Source: Pedobacter helvus (GTDB lineage Bacteria; Bacteroidota; Bacteroidia; Sphingobacteriales; Sphingobacteriaceae). Taken from it: a stretch of 64,000 nucleotides of DNA. Both the position numbers and the translations under genes were made by a program. Below the pieces are notes generated by a model. The model did not search any database and was not told the origin of the DNA. It saw only the letters and a list, made by a program, of their open reading frames with translations. Shown in pieces: positions 17,196 to 25,932 of this stretch. How positions within the stretch are numbered: the stretch's first letter is position 1; the number at the start of each line of letters is the position of its first letter. The stretch is from assembly GCF_005925325.1 (NCBI RefSeq), contig NZ_SRMP01000001.1, positions 744,001 through 808,000 on the forward strand, written 5' to 3'.

Positions 17196-19664
17196 ATGAG
17201 CAAACAAGATCCGTTTGATTTTAATACTTTACCTATTATAAACGAAGATACCGAGTTTTTTCCACTGATGTCGCAACAAGATGAAGACGACATGAATAGC
17301 GAAGAAACTCCTGAAATATTATCTATACTTCCTTTAAGAAATACGGTATTGTTTCCTGGCGTAGTAATTCCAATTACTGTTGGCAGAGATAAGTCTATCA
17401 AATTAATAAAGGAAGCCTACAAAGGTGATAGAGTGATTGGTGTGGTGGCACAAAAAGATGTTTCTATCGAAGATCCAACTTTCGAACAATTACATAACGT
17501 GGGTACCGTTGCCAACATCATCAAGATGCTGCAAATGCCCGATGGAAATACAACTGTGATTATCCAAGGCAAGCAACGTTTTCAGTTGGTGCAGGAGGTA
17601 CAAACAGAACCGTTTATTAAAGCGGTGGTGGCCAAATTCACCGAAACAAAGCACAAAAACGATAAAGAGTTCAAAAGTTTGGTAGCGGCAATCAAAGAAA
17701 TGTCGAGCCAAATTATTCAACTTTCTCCGAATATCCCTAGCGAAGCCGGAATTGCTTTAAAGAATATCGAGAGTACTTCTTTCTTGATCAACTTCATCTC
17801 GTCTAACATGAATGCAGAAATGGCCGACAAGCAGAAAATGCTGGAAATGGGCAATTTACGCAAGCGTGCTGATATGGTGATGGAGTTGCTTACACAAGAA
17901 TTGCAGATGTTGGAATTGAAAAATCAGATCCAAACGAAAGTGAGAACTGATCTGGACAAGCAACAACGTGATTATTTCCTTAACCAGCAATTAAAAACCA
18001 TTCAAGAAGAGTTGGGTAATTCTTCAGATTTGGAGTTTGAAGCTTTGCAGGCTCGTGCCAAGAAGAAAAAATGGAAGGTAGAAGTTAAAGAGCATTTCAA
18101 TAAAGAGTTAGAGAAACTAGGCAGAATGAACCCTGCTGCTCCGGATTATTCTATCCAAATGAACTATCTAGAATTGCTTTTAGAGTTACCTTGGAACGAG
18201 TTTACTAAAGACAATTTTGATTTAAAAAGAGCGCAACGCGTTTTAGATAAAGACCACTTCGGTTTAGAAAAAGTAAAGCAACGTATCATTGAATATTTAG
18301 CTGTATTAAAGCTAAAACGTGATATGAAAGCTCCTATTTTGTGCTTAGTCGGCCCTCCGGGAGTTGGTAAAACGTCTTTAGGGAAATCTATTGCCAAAGC
18401 TTTGAACCGTAAATATGTGCGTATGGCTTTGGGTGGCGTAAGAGACGAAGCTGAAATCCGTGGACATCGTAAAACTTACATCGGCGCAATGCCAGGCCGT
18501 ATTATTCAGTCTATCAAAAAAGCAGGTGCAGATAATCCTGTTTTTGTATTGGATGAGATTGATAAGGTAGGTTCTGATTTCAGAGGCGACCCTTCATCAG
18601 CTTTGCTTGAAGTATTAGATCCTGAACAAAACAATGCATTTAACGACCATTACGTAGAGGCCGAATATGATCTTTCGAATGTGTTGTTTATTGCTACCGC
18701 AAATTCTTTGAGCACCATACAGCCAGCTTTGTTGGATCGTATGGAAATCATCGAAGTAAATGGATATACCATCGAAGAGAAAATCGAAATCGCTAAAAAA
18801 TATTTGTTACCTAAGCAGAAAGAGGTACACGGATTGGAAGCGAAACAAATCACACTTAAAAACTCATTGATTGAGAAAGTGATTGAAGATTATACCAGAG
18901 AAAGTGGTGTGCGTGGTTTAGAGAAAAAAATTGGCTCATTGGTACGTGGAGTTGCTACAAAAATTGCGATGGACGAGCCATATGAACCAACTTTAGATAA
19001 CAACGACGTAGAGAAAATTTTAGGTGCTCCTATTTTCGATAAAGATGCTTACGAAGGTAATGAAGTTGCTGGTGTAGTTACAGGTTTAGCTTGGACACAA
19101 GTTGGTGGCGACATTCTGTTCATTGAAGCGAGCTTAAGCCCAGGTAAAGGCAAACTGACCTTGACAGGTAATTTGGGCGACGTGATGAAAGAATCTGCGG
19201 TAATTGCTTTGGCTTATATCAGAGCGCATGCTTCGCAATTTGGCATTAACCACGAGCTATTCGACAACTTCGATTTACACGTTCACGTTCCTGCGGGTGC
19301 TACACCAAAAGATGGACCATCTGCGGGTATTACGATGTTAACGGCACTAGTTTCGGCTTTTACACAACGTAAAGTAAAACAAAATTTAGCAATGACTGGC
19401 GAAATCACCCTTCGTGGAAAAGTATTGCCAGTTGGTGGAATTAAGGAGAAGATCTTGGCTGCCAAACGTGCCAACATCAAAGAAATCATTTTATGTAAAT
19501 CTAACCGTAAGGATATTTTAGAAATCAAGGAAGATTACATCAAAGATTTGCAATTCCATTATGTGACAGAAATGCAAGAAGTGATTAACTTAGCTTTAAC
19601 AAAGGATAAAGTTAAAAATCCGATTGATTTAACCATAAAAACAAAACCAAGTACCGATAAGTAA
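17196..19664 (+). CDS. lon: ATP-dependent protease Lon (endopeptidase La)
   Basis: Cytosolic AAA+ serine protease that removes misfolded and regulatory proteins. The 822-residue protein has the N-terminal LON substrate domain ([20 protein letters not shown]), helical linker, Walker [10 protein letters not shown] (~res 386), Walker [10 protein letters not shown], and the C-terminal protease with Ser709 (DGPSAGITM) and Lys752 (GGIKEKI), 43 residues apart as in E. coli Lon. The extension of acidic residues at the N-terminus is common in Bacteroidota. The next gene starts at the base after the stop codon, giving a lon-lpxR-like-ldt run. Confidence 0.98.
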   Translation: MSKQDPFDFNTLPIINEDTEFFPLMSQQDEDDMNSEETPEILSILPLRNTVLFPGVVIPITVGRDKSIKLIKEAYKGDRVIGVVAQKDVSIEDPTFEQLHNVGTVANIIKMLQMPDGNTTVIIQGKQRFQLVQEVQTEPFIKAVVAKFTETKHKNDKEFKSLVAAIKEMSSQIIQLSPNIPSEAGIALKNIESTSFLINFISSNMNAEMADKQKMLEMGNLRKRADMVMELLTQELQMLELKNQIQTKVRTDLDKQQRDYFLNQQLKTIQEELGNSSDLEFEALQARAKKKKWKVEVKEHFNKELEKLGRMNPAAPDYSIQMNYLELLLELPWNEFTKDNFDLKRAQRVLDKDHFGLEKVKQRIIEYLAVLKLKRDMKAPILCLVGPPGVGKTSLGKSIAKALNRKYVRMALGGVRDEAEIRGHRKTYIGAMPGRIIQSIKKAGADNPVFVLDEIDKVGSDFRGDPSSALLEVLDPEQNNAFNDHYVEAEYDLSNVLFIATANSLSTIQPALLDRMEIIEVNGYTIEEKIEIAKKYLLPKQKEVHGLEAKQITLKNSLIEKVIEDYTRESGVRGLEKKIGSLVRGVATKIAMDEPYEPTLDNNDVEKILGAPIFDKDAYEGNEVAGVVTGLAWTQVGGDILFIEASLSPGKGKLTLTGNLGDVMKESAVIALAYIRAHASQFGINHELFDNFDLHVHVPAGATPKDGPSAGITMLTALVSAFTQRKVKQNLAMTGEITLRGKVLPVGGIKEKILAAKRANIKEIILCKSNRKDILEIKEDYIKDLQFHYVTEMQEVINLALTKDKVKNPIDLTIKTKPSTDK

Positions 19665-20618
19665 ATGTACAAAAAACTCGTTCTGGCTACCTTTGCCATT
19701 TTAGCTGTTGTTTATAGTTCTTATGCGCAAGAGTATAAGAACGAGTTTGGTTTTAAAAGTGATAACGATGCCTACCTTTGGTACGGACAAGATCGTTACT
19801 ACACTAATGGTTTGTTCGTTTATTTCAGAAGAGCTTTAAACCAAGAGAAATTAAAAGGAAACTTGGAAAAAGCAACCTACGAGATCTCTGCAGGTCAGAA
19901 AATGTACAATCCTGTTTCTGGTTATAGACCAGACCCAACTACTCACGACAGGCCTTTTGCCGCTTATTTATATGGTGGTGCACAAGCTGGCTTATTTTAC
20001 AAAAACGAAAGTATTTTAAAAGTTGGTGTCAATTTCGGTACTGTTGGCCCAGATGCACTCGGCGAAGAAGCACAAGATTTATTGCACAGTATTGTTGGTT
20101 TCTACGAGGTGCAAGGTTGGAATTATCAAATTGCTAACGAATTTGCGGCTAATGCAAATATTCAGTTTGCAAAACTACTTCACCGTAGTAGCGACAATGT
20201 GGTAGATTTCACTTTAGATACTTATGCTAACTTAGGCACCACTTACAACGGAGCAGGAATAGGTATAGTTTTTAGAGCTGGAGACATTAATCAACTTTTT
20301 AACTCTAATCATTACAACGCTTCCATCAGTAATAAAAGTAAAACCGAAAAGCTGAAAAAGAGAGAATTTTATTTCTACGCTAAACCTCAGCTGAACTACG
20401 TAGCTTATGATGCTACAATTCAAGGTAGCTTGTTTAACGATAGTAGCCCTGTTACTTTTGCCGTAAAACCTTTGGTATTTGCACAAAGTTTAGGCTTCAA
20501 CTATAGCACCCCTCGTTTTACTTTAGATTACAGTTTGATTTTCCAGTCTAAGGAGATTAAAAGTTCAGCCAAGGCACATCAATACGGAAGCATTTCTATG
20601 TATTACCGATTTAACTAA
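19665..20618 (+). CDS. LpxR family lipid A deacylase-like outer-membrane protein (DUF2219)
   Basis: A 317-residue outer-membrane beta-barrel with signal peptide (res 1-22, ending YAQ). Motifs match the LpxR family: NEFGFKSDNDAYLWYG and DRYYTNG near the N-terminus, and THDRPFAAYLYGG, which carry the Asn/Asp, Thr and His region used by Salmonella LpxR to remove the 3'-acyloxyacyl chain of lipid A. Ends in an aromatic (MYYRFN), as barrel proteins do. The ATG abuts the lon stop codon directly and the L,D-transpeptidase gene overlaps its end by one base. Activity on lipid A is inferred from family. Confidence 0.88.
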   Translation: MYKKLVLATFAILAVVYSSYAQEYKNEFGFKSDNDAYLWYGQDRYYTNGLFVYFRRALNQEKLKGNLEKATYEISAGQKMYNPVSGYRPDPTTHDRPFAAYLYGGAQAGLFYKNESILKVGVNFGTVGPDALGEEAQDLLHSIVGFYEVQGWNYQIANEFAANANIQFAKLLHRSSDNVVDFTLDTYANLGTTYNGAGIGIVFRAGDINQLFNSNHYNASISNKSKTEKLKKREFYFYAKPQLNYVAYDATIQGSLFNDSSPVTFAVKPLVFAQSLGFNYSTPRFTLDYSLIFQSKEIKSSAKAHQYGSISMYYRFN

Positions 20619-21154
20619 TGGTAATGAAAAATACAATTGGTAAAAAGCTTTTTTATGTAATTTGTATTTTAACCTCTGCGATAGTTGTTTACAATATTTG
20701 GCCAGAGCAGAAATTAGCCACTGATGCCGAAATCGATTTTCTGTTGGTGGAAAAATCAAAACGGATAATGAAAGTGTATTACGGTGCACAACTCCTAAAA
20801 ACCTATAAAATTTCGCTTGGCGGCAATCCGACTGGACATAAAGTATTTGAAGGCGACGAAAAAACTCCCGAAGGCATTTATACCATTTACGATAGAAACC
20901 CCAACAGTGGCTATCATAAAAATTTAGGTGTTTCGTATCCAAACTCAACAGATAGGGAAAAAGCAAAAGCGATTGGGAAATCTCCGGGTGGCGATATTAA
21001 AATCCATGGACTAAAGAATGGAGCTTTCGGAATGATCAATAAGCTACATCGCTTAACCGATTGGACCAATGGCTGTATTGCCGTTACCAACTCGGAAGTA
21101 GATGAACTTTATAATGCCGTAGTTCCCAATGCAAAAATTGAGATAAAGCCTTAA
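20618..21154 (+). CDS. L,D-transpeptidase family protein (YkuD/YafK-like)
   Basis: Periplasmic peptidoglycan cross-linking or editing enzyme. A 178-residue protein with an N-terminal membrane anchor/signal segment (LFYVICILTSAIVVYNIW) and a YkuD domain: PEGIYTIYDRNPNSGYHKNLGVSYP, IHG (His130) and WTNGCIAV with catalytic Cys153. The order and the long insert after SYPN resemble YafK/ErfK-type proteins. Its ATG overlaps the preceding stop by one base; a second ATG at 20624 is possible. It converges on arfB, with a 4-base overlap of the two 3' ends. Confidence 0.9.
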   Translation: MVMKNTIGKKLFYVICILTSAIVVYNIWPEQKLATDAEIDFLLVEKSKRIMKVYYGAQLLKTYKISLGGNPTGHKVFEGDEKTPEGIYTIYDRNPNSGYHKNLGVSYPNSTDREKAKAIGKSPGGDIKIHGLKNGAFGMINKLHRLTDWTNGCIAVTNSEVDELYNAVVPNAKIEIKP

Positions 21155-21561
21155 TCAAAATTAAATTTCCTTCTGCTTTCTTTCTTCTGCGCATTTGCAG
21201 CCTTACTAGCCAAACGTTTTTCTTTAACAGCTTTCGGAATTTTAGTTGCTTTCCTAGCTTTTTGAACTGCTAAGCCAGCTTTCAAGATAGCGATCAACTT
21301 CAAAACAGTTCTTTGCTTGTTCAACAACTGACTTCTATCTTCTTGAGAAACCACATGTAATAAGCCTTCACCATCTAATCTAGAAGCTAATTTTTCTTTC
21401 AACCTAGCTTTCTCATCATCTGTAAAGAAATATGCCTCATCAATATTAAAAATCAGCTCTACTTTGCTAGAAACTTTGTTCACATTTTGTCCGCCCTTCC
21501 CTCCGCTTCTCGAGGTTTTAAAGCTAACTACTTTTAATATATCCGATTGATCTGGCAACAT
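21151..21561 (-). CDS. arfB: Alternative ribosome-rescue factor ArfB
   Basis: Peptidyl-tRNA hydrolase that frees ribosomes stalled without a stop codon. The 136-residue protein has the GGQ loop (RSGGKGGQNVNK) near its N-terminus and a basic C-terminal tail (KAVKEKRLASKAANAQKKESRRK) that in ArfB enters the empty mRNA channel. Its length separates it from full release factors. A -7 box (21566-21573) lies only four bases from the ATG. Confidence 0.95.
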   Translation of the reverse strand: MLPDQSDILKVVSFKTSRSGGKGGQNVNKVSSKVELIFNIDEAYFFTDDEKARLKEKLASRLDGEGLLHVVSQEDRSQLLNKQRTVLKLIAILKAGLAVQKARKATKIPKAVKEKRLASKAANAQKKESRRKFNFD

Positions 21562-21565
21562 GCCA

Positions 21566-21573
21566 CAAATGTA
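21566..21573 (-). promoter_or_regulatory. -7 box of arfB, near-leaderless
   Basis: Minus strand TACATTTG, four bases before the arfB ATG. If real, the transcript would have almost no 5' leader. Confidence 0.5.
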
Positions 21574-21605
21574 GTTTTAATTTCATTAAGTAGCCCGAAC
21601 TGTGT

Positions 21606-21613
21606 TATCTTTG
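21606..21613 (+). promoter_or_regulatory. -7 box of cmk
   Basis: TATCTTTG, seven bases before the ATG at 21621. It is divergent from the arfB box 32 bases away. Confidence 0.6.
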
Positions 21614-21620
21614 CCAACGT

Positions 21621-22301
21621 ATGAGAAAAAATATAGTGGTAGCGATTGACGGTTACTCATCTTGCGGAAAAAGTACCTTGGCAAAGGCTTTGGCTAAAAA
21701 GTTAGGCTTTATTTACATCGATAGTGGTGCCATGTACAGGGCAATTACCTTATATTTTTTACGTAACAACGTTGATTTAGAAAATCACGATGCGATTGCG
21801 GATGCGCTCAAGCACATCGAGTTAAATTTTCATTCTAAAGATTACGAGTCTCACATTACGCTAAACGGCGAAGAAGTTTCTGATGAAATTAGGTTGATGC
21901 CCGTTTCTGAAGCCGTAAGTCCGGTATCCGCGATTAAAGAAGTACGTAAGGAGATGGTGAAGCAGCAACAACGCATGGGAAAATCTAAAAACATTGTGAT
22001 GGATGGACGCGATATTGGAACCGCTGTATTTCCCGATGCACAAGTAAAATTCTTCATGACTGCCGATCCTAAAATTAGGGCAGAGCGCCGTTATAATGAA
22101 ATGGTGGCCAAAGGCGATACTTCCATTACGTTGGAGGAAGTTTTTGAAAATATTGCACATCGCGATTATGCGGATACCACAAGAGCTGAAAGTCCGCTTA
22201 CCCGTGCAGAAGACGCTATTATTTTAGACAATACCGATATTACCGAAGAAGAGCAATTGGCTTTTGCTTTGGATAAAGTACAACCATTTTTACACACCTA
22301 A
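21621..22301 (+). CDS. cmk: Cytidylate kinase
   Basis: Phosphorylates CMP and dCMP to the diphosphates. The 226-residue protein has the P-loop IDGYSSCGKSTLAKALAKK, the substrate motif YIDSGAMYRAITL, MDGRDIGTAVFPDAQVKFF, and the LID-region ERRYNEM followed by RDYADTTRAESPL. Typical length. It is nine bases from the TPM-domain gene downstream and may be co-transcribed with it. Confidence 0.97.
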   Translation: MRKNIVVAIDGYSSCGKSTLAKALAKKLGFIYIDSGAMYRAITLYFLRNNVDLENHDAIADALKHIELNFHSKDYESHITLNGEEVSDEIRLMPVSEAVSPVSAIKEVRKEMVKQQQRMGKSKNIVMDGRDIGTAVFPDAQVKFFMTADPKIRAERRYNEMVAKGDTSITLEEVFENIAHRDYADTTRAESPLTRAEDAIILDNTDITEEEQLAFALDKVQPFLHT

Positions 22302-22310
22302 AAAAATACG

Positions 22311-23789
22311 ATGATGCTTAAAACTAAAATCTTCTCGATAGTCCTTTTAAGTTTCTTCATTTTCACGTCCGCTTTAGCGAGGCAGCATAACATTTCCTCT
22401 ATCCCCGATCCGAAAAAACAAGGCCAAGATTACTTTGTCAGCAACCCTGATGGAATTTTATCCTCCTCGGAAGTTAATGATCTTAACCTAATCGCTAAAC
22501 AAATTGAAGCTACTGGCAAAGTAGAATTTGCAATAGTTGTCATTAACGATTTCGCCTATGACCAAGATGATTTCGACTTTGCCTACTCGCTTTTTAACAC
22601 CTGGGGAATAGGTAAAGCTGGAGCTAATAACGGTTTACTCCTTTTGGTGGCTAAAGACAGAAGAAGATACCGTTTCATCACTGGTTCTGGCATAGAAGGA
22701 CTACTACCCGATGTTACCTTGAAGCAAATTGGCGAGCGGTCTTTAGTTCCTGCATTTAAGGAAGGTAGATATGGTGCTGGAATTATAGTTGCCGCTGAGG
22801 TAATCAAAAAAGCGCTGAACTCTCCCGACGGTGTTGCCGAATTGAACGCTTTAATGCCTAGGGAAAAAACATTTATAGAAAAATATGCCGATCACTTCTT
22901 AACAGCTTTGGCTGCCCTCCTTGTCTACTTAGGTATTTTTAAACTTTTAAAACGTATCAACGTCAATCAAAAAGATTTTGCCATAAAAAACAGCGCATAC
23001 CTAGGTAATAGTTTGCTGATGGGCTGCGGAATATTATTTTTCGGAATTTTCATAGGCATTTTCGCATTCAACCTATTCAACTTCAATATACTTTCGCCTA
23101 AAAACCTTGTCTGGACTATCGTAATCATCGGGTCAACAGTGCTCACAATTAATTTGGCGGCTAGGCTACGACAACTCAGACAAGAACATTATGATTTGGA
23201 GAGCTACCTGGATGCGACCAAATTGTTTTTAAAAAAGAATGCTATTTTTTTAGTATTTGCACCGTTGATGCTGCTTGTACTCATATCGCGGTTAATCAAA
23301 AATAAGAAACTAAGCATGCAATTACGGGCACCGGTAGGATTTGAAACTTACAACAGGATTGATCGTAGCACCAACAGGAATGGCAAGCCTTATCTAACTG
23401 CCGGCCAGCACAAAGAAGAGCAGTTAGGTGTAAAATCTTATCAGATCTGGAAAGGCAATGAAGAAAATCAGGTCCATATTGTATCATGGCCAGGCGAAAA
23501 AAGCAATCAATTGAGCATTTGCGAAAAATGTAATTGCCAAACGATGTCAAAACCACTGTTAAAAACCATTACCCAAGCCACTTATACCAACGAAGGCCAA
23601 GCAGAACGTTATCAACAATGTAATTTTTGCAAAAATCGAATTTCTTTAGGTCTGGTTAAATTAAGTAAATTAGTACGTAGCAGTAACAGTTCATCTTCGT
23701 CATCTTCATCATCCTCTTCGTCTTCATCTTCTTCTGGAAGTTGGGGTGGCGGTCGGAGTAGTGGCGGTGGTGCAGGCGGTAGTTGGTAA
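22311..23789 (+). CDS. TPM domain membrane protein with C-terminal zinc-ribbon and Ser/Gly tail
   Basis: A 492-residue envelope protein: signal peptide (to ~res 23), a TPM domain (VSNPDGILSSSEVNDLNLIAKQ to about res 170; GIGKAGANNGLLLLV motif), four predicted membrane helices (from ~192, 226, 262 and 306), a cytosolic region with paired cysteines C404-x2-C407-x-C409 and C437-x2-C440 that could bind zinc, and a low-complexity tail of ~22 Ser followed by Gly/Trp-rich repeats. TPM proteins (Psb32, YgcG) act in membrane-protein maintenance. The Ser/Gly tail is usual for YgcG relatives; the zinc ribbon is less so. Start could also be the ATG at 22314. Confidence 0.87.
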   Translation: MMLKTKIFSIVLLSFFIFTSALARQHNISSIPDPKKQGQDYFVSNPDGILSSSEVNDLNLIAKQIEATGKVEFAIVVINDFAYDQDDFDFAYSLFNTWGIGKAGANNGLLLLVAKDRRRYRFITGSGIEGLLPDVTLKQIGERSLVPAFKEGRYGAGIIVAAEVIKKALNSPDGVAELNALMPREKTFIEKYADHFLTALAALLVYLGIFKLLKRINVNQKDFAIKNSAYLGNSLLMGCGILFFGIFIGIFAFNLFNFNILSPKNLVWTIVIIGSTVLTINLAARLRQLRQEHYDLESYLDATKLFLKKNAIFLVFAPLMLLVLISRLIKNKKLSMQLRAPVGFETYNRIDRSTNRNGKPYLTAGQHKEEQLGVKSYQIWKGNEENQVHIVSWPGEKSNQLSICEKCNCQTMSKPLLKTITQATYTNEGQAERYQQCNFCKNRISLGLVKLSKLVRSSNSSSSSSSSSSSSSSSSGSWGGGRSSGGGAGGSW

Positions 23790-23856
23790 ATCTACTTCAA
23801 CTATTTGAAGTAATGTTGCTATCGCTTATCTTCGAGGATTAACCAAAGCATAGAAA

Positions 23857-24684
23857 ATGAGCAGATACAAAATTTTACTTGCCAGCATCGCATTATTTAG
23901 CGGTTTAAATTCACAGGCCCAAAAAGGCTGGATCAATCTATTTAACGGCAAAGACCTAAAAGATTGGAACATTAAAATCGCTAAACACAACTACAATGAT
24001 AATTTCGGCAACACTTTCTATGTTAAAGATGGATTGTTAAAAGTAAAGTACGACGGTTATGAAAATTTTGACAAACAATACGGCCATATCTTTTATAAAA
24101 AACCGTTCTCTTATTATTTGTTAAAGGTAGAATATCGTTTTGTAGGCGAGCAAGCTAAAGGTGGAGAAGGTTGGGCGTGGAGAAATAGTGGCGCCATGTT
24201 ACACTGCCAAGATCCGGCAACGATGCTGAAAGACCAAAACTTCCCTATTTCTATTGAAGGTCAATTGCTTGGCGGCAATGGAAAAGACGAGCGTCCTACT
24301 GGTAACGTATGTACTCCAGGAACAACCATAGAAATTAAAGACAATCTTTTTACGCCACATTGTTTAAACAGCTCTTCAAAAACTTATCATGGCGACCAAT
24401 GGGTTACCGCAGAGTTTTTGGTTTTAGGCGATTCGGTAATTAAGCACATTATTAATGGCGATACTGTTTTAACTTATACCAAACCAAAAATTGGCGGTGG
24501 CGACGTGGCCAACTTCGATCCGAAGGTTAAAGAAGATGGTAAGCGATTAACCGGCGGATATATTTCCTTACAAAGCGAAAGCCATCCTATTGAATTTAGA
24601 GCGGTAAAGCTTTTCGATTTGAAGTCTTATGCTAATGACCAAAAGAAATTGGAAAAGGTTTTAGAGAGGTTGAGGAAGGAATAG
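23857..24684 (+). CDS. Secreted DUF1080 protein (3-keto-disaccharide hydrolase family)
   Basis: A 275-residue exported protein with signal peptide (ending NSQAQ) and one DUF1080 jelly-roll domain: WINLFNGKDLKDWNIKI, SYYLLKVEYRF, AWRNSGAMLHCQDP, LQSESHPIEFRAVKLFDL. It aligns in layout with the protein at 3458 but has clearly diverged (different insert around VCTPGTTIEIKDNLFTPHC), so it is not a recent duplicate. Probable periplasmic glycoside-processing role by family. No sugar-locus partners adjacent. Confidence 0.87.
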   Translation: MSRYKILLASIALFSGLNSQAQKGWINLFNGKDLKDWNIKIAKHNYNDNFGNTFYVKDGLLKVKYDGYENFDKQYGHIFYKKPFSYYLLKVEYRFVGEQAKGGEGWAWRNSGAMLHCQDPATMLKDQNFPISIEGQLLGGNGKDERPTGNVCTPGTTIEIKDNLFTPHCLNSSSKTYHGDQWVTAEFLVLGDSVIKHIINGDTVLTYTKPKIGGGDVANFDPKVKEDGKRLTGGYISLQSESHPIEFRAVKLFDLKSYANDQKKLEKVLERLRKE

Positions 24685-24720
24685 CTTGTGGAATTTAACT
24701 GATATGGGCATCTTCAATTC

Positions 24721-25425
24721 ATGAAAAGACTTACTCTAATACTGCTTTTTGTTATTTTAAAAACAAGCGCATTTGCTTGTGATTGTGATTTCAACACTAC
24801 CATTCTTTATCAAAAAGCTAGCTTTGTTGCTAAAATTAGAATAGTTAAAAACCATAAAAATGAAGTAGACACAATTCCAAGTTATAAAGTAGATATTAAA
24901 CCACTAGTTATTTATAAAGGCGAAACAACTAATTCTATTTATGTACCTGGATATTACAAAATCCCAAATAAGCCGTTTACTTCATGTGATTTTTATTTTA
25001 ATGAAACAAGCGAATATTTAATATTTGGTTTTAAAGAAGGTAGTAATATCTACGTAGATTATTGCACAATATTAAGTCAAGATTTTGCTGCTGATCACTA
25101 TCCGAAATTAATTTTTTTAAAGACAGTAATAGGTAACTATACATCCAATTCACCATTTACCACTAATTCTCGGACTTCGATACCTTACAATATCTTTAAA
25201 GAATATCCAAATGAATTCTACGGAAAAACCTATTTTGTTAAAATAACTATAAACAAAGAAAAGGAAGTTGACAATATAGAGTTATTATCGAAATTTGATA
25301 AAGATTTACAAGAAAGAATAATTGGTGATATCAAAAAAATTAATTGGAAAAAGCGCTTCTCCGAGATAAATACAACCTACTCTTACTCTTTTATATCAGA
25401 ATTTATGGCTTTTAATATTCCGTAA
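24721..25425 (+). CDS. Secreted TIMP-like (NTR-fold) hypothetical protein
   Basis: A 234-residue protein with a signal peptide whose mature form would begin at or next to C20-D-C22. A free N-terminal Cys-x-Cys followed by an OB-type strand pattern (FVAKIRIVKNHK, YKVDIKPLVIYKGE, SCDFYFNETSEYLIFGF) is characteristic of TIMP-like/NTR proteins seen in bacteria. The C-terminal third (PYNIFKEYPNEFYGKTYFVKITINKEKEVDNIELLSKFDKDL) looks like a TonB C-terminal-like fold found in Bacteroidota exported proteins. Whether it inhibits a metalloprotease is unknown. AT-rich relative to neighbours. Confidence 0.7.
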   Translation: MKRLTLILLFVILKTSAFACDCDFNTTILYQKASFVAKIRIVKNHKNEVDTIPSYKVDIKPLVIYKGETTNSIYVPGYYKIPNKPFTSCDFYFNETSEYLIFGFKEGSNIYVDYCTILSQDFAADHYPKLIFLKTVIGNYTSNSPFTTNSRTSIPYNIFKEYPNEFYGKTYFVKITINKEKEVDNIELLSKFDKDLQERIIGDIKKINWKKRFSEINTTYSYSFISEFMAFNIP

Positions 25426-25865
25426 ATTATTTTAATCAGTCGATCTTAACTTTGTCAATCTTAACTAGACAGCTTCTTACAAGATTATAAAGTTGATATA
25501 TACGACCTTTGTGTTCTTTGCGAAAACTCCAAAGGCCTTTGCGGTTCATAGAAATTAAAACCGAAGAAAAATAGGAGCTGGCAAAGGTCGCAAAGTATGT
25601 ATTTTGCACAGGCCTAGGTTATTTAAACCCGATAGCAGCGGATCCCGATTTTATCGGGAATAGCGGATAGCGGGGCTAAATTTGCCATGTAACACCAACA
25701 TTCTTTTCCAAAATATAAAAATCACCAGCACTCCACATGTCTAATGAGCACCTACCAAGTTTATAATAGATCCTTCCCTGCGCTCAGGATGACAGGGAGA
25801 CTAAAAAAAACCGCCAAACCATAATTTAATCCGTTAAATATCAGCAACATTTATTTAAAAATAGT

Positions 25866-25895
25866 TTTGGTTTTTTAAAATTATGCTTACCTTTG
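25866..25895 (+). promoter_or_regulatory. Promoter of rpsA
   Basis: TTTG at 25866-25869, 18-base spacer and TACCTTTG at 25888-25895: a near-ideal Bacteroidota promoter, fitting a highly expressed ribosomal protein gene. Confidence 0.8.
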
Positions 25896-25899
25896 CCGT

Positions 25900-25921
25900 C
25901 CCTAAATAGGGAAAAAAGGAG
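25900..25921 (+). promoter_or_regulatory. rpsA 5' leader: small dyad and Shine-Dalgarno-like AAAGGAG
   Basis: The leader begins with the dyad CCCTAAATAGGG (25900-25911), directly followed by A-rich sequence and AAAGGAG (25915-25921), 11 bases from the ATG. Strong Shine-Dalgarno sequences are unusual in Bacteroidota, so this one may matter for S1 autoregulation. Confidence 0.45.
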
Positions 25922-25932
25922 ATAATTAATTA

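Larger units (their letters stand above)
25426..25932. repeat. Repeat-rich intergenic region and rpsA leader
   Basis: A 507-base gap with several remnants of dispersed repeats: a second copy of TAACTTTGTCAATCTT (25447-25462, also at 4238), a palindrome TCCCGAT-ttt-ATCGGGA (25643-25659), and a CCTGCGCTCAGGATGACAGG segment near 25777, a sequence type frequent in Pedobacter intergenic DNA. The rpsA promoter and leader occupy the last 70 bases. No gene seen. Confidence 0.55.

Noticed and set aside
23692..23740. Simple-sequence TCN repeat as a phase-variation tract
   Set aside because: It is in frame, codes for Ser with mixed codons, and belongs to the Ser/Gly-rich tail usual in YgcG-type proteins; length changes by triplets would not switch the gene off.
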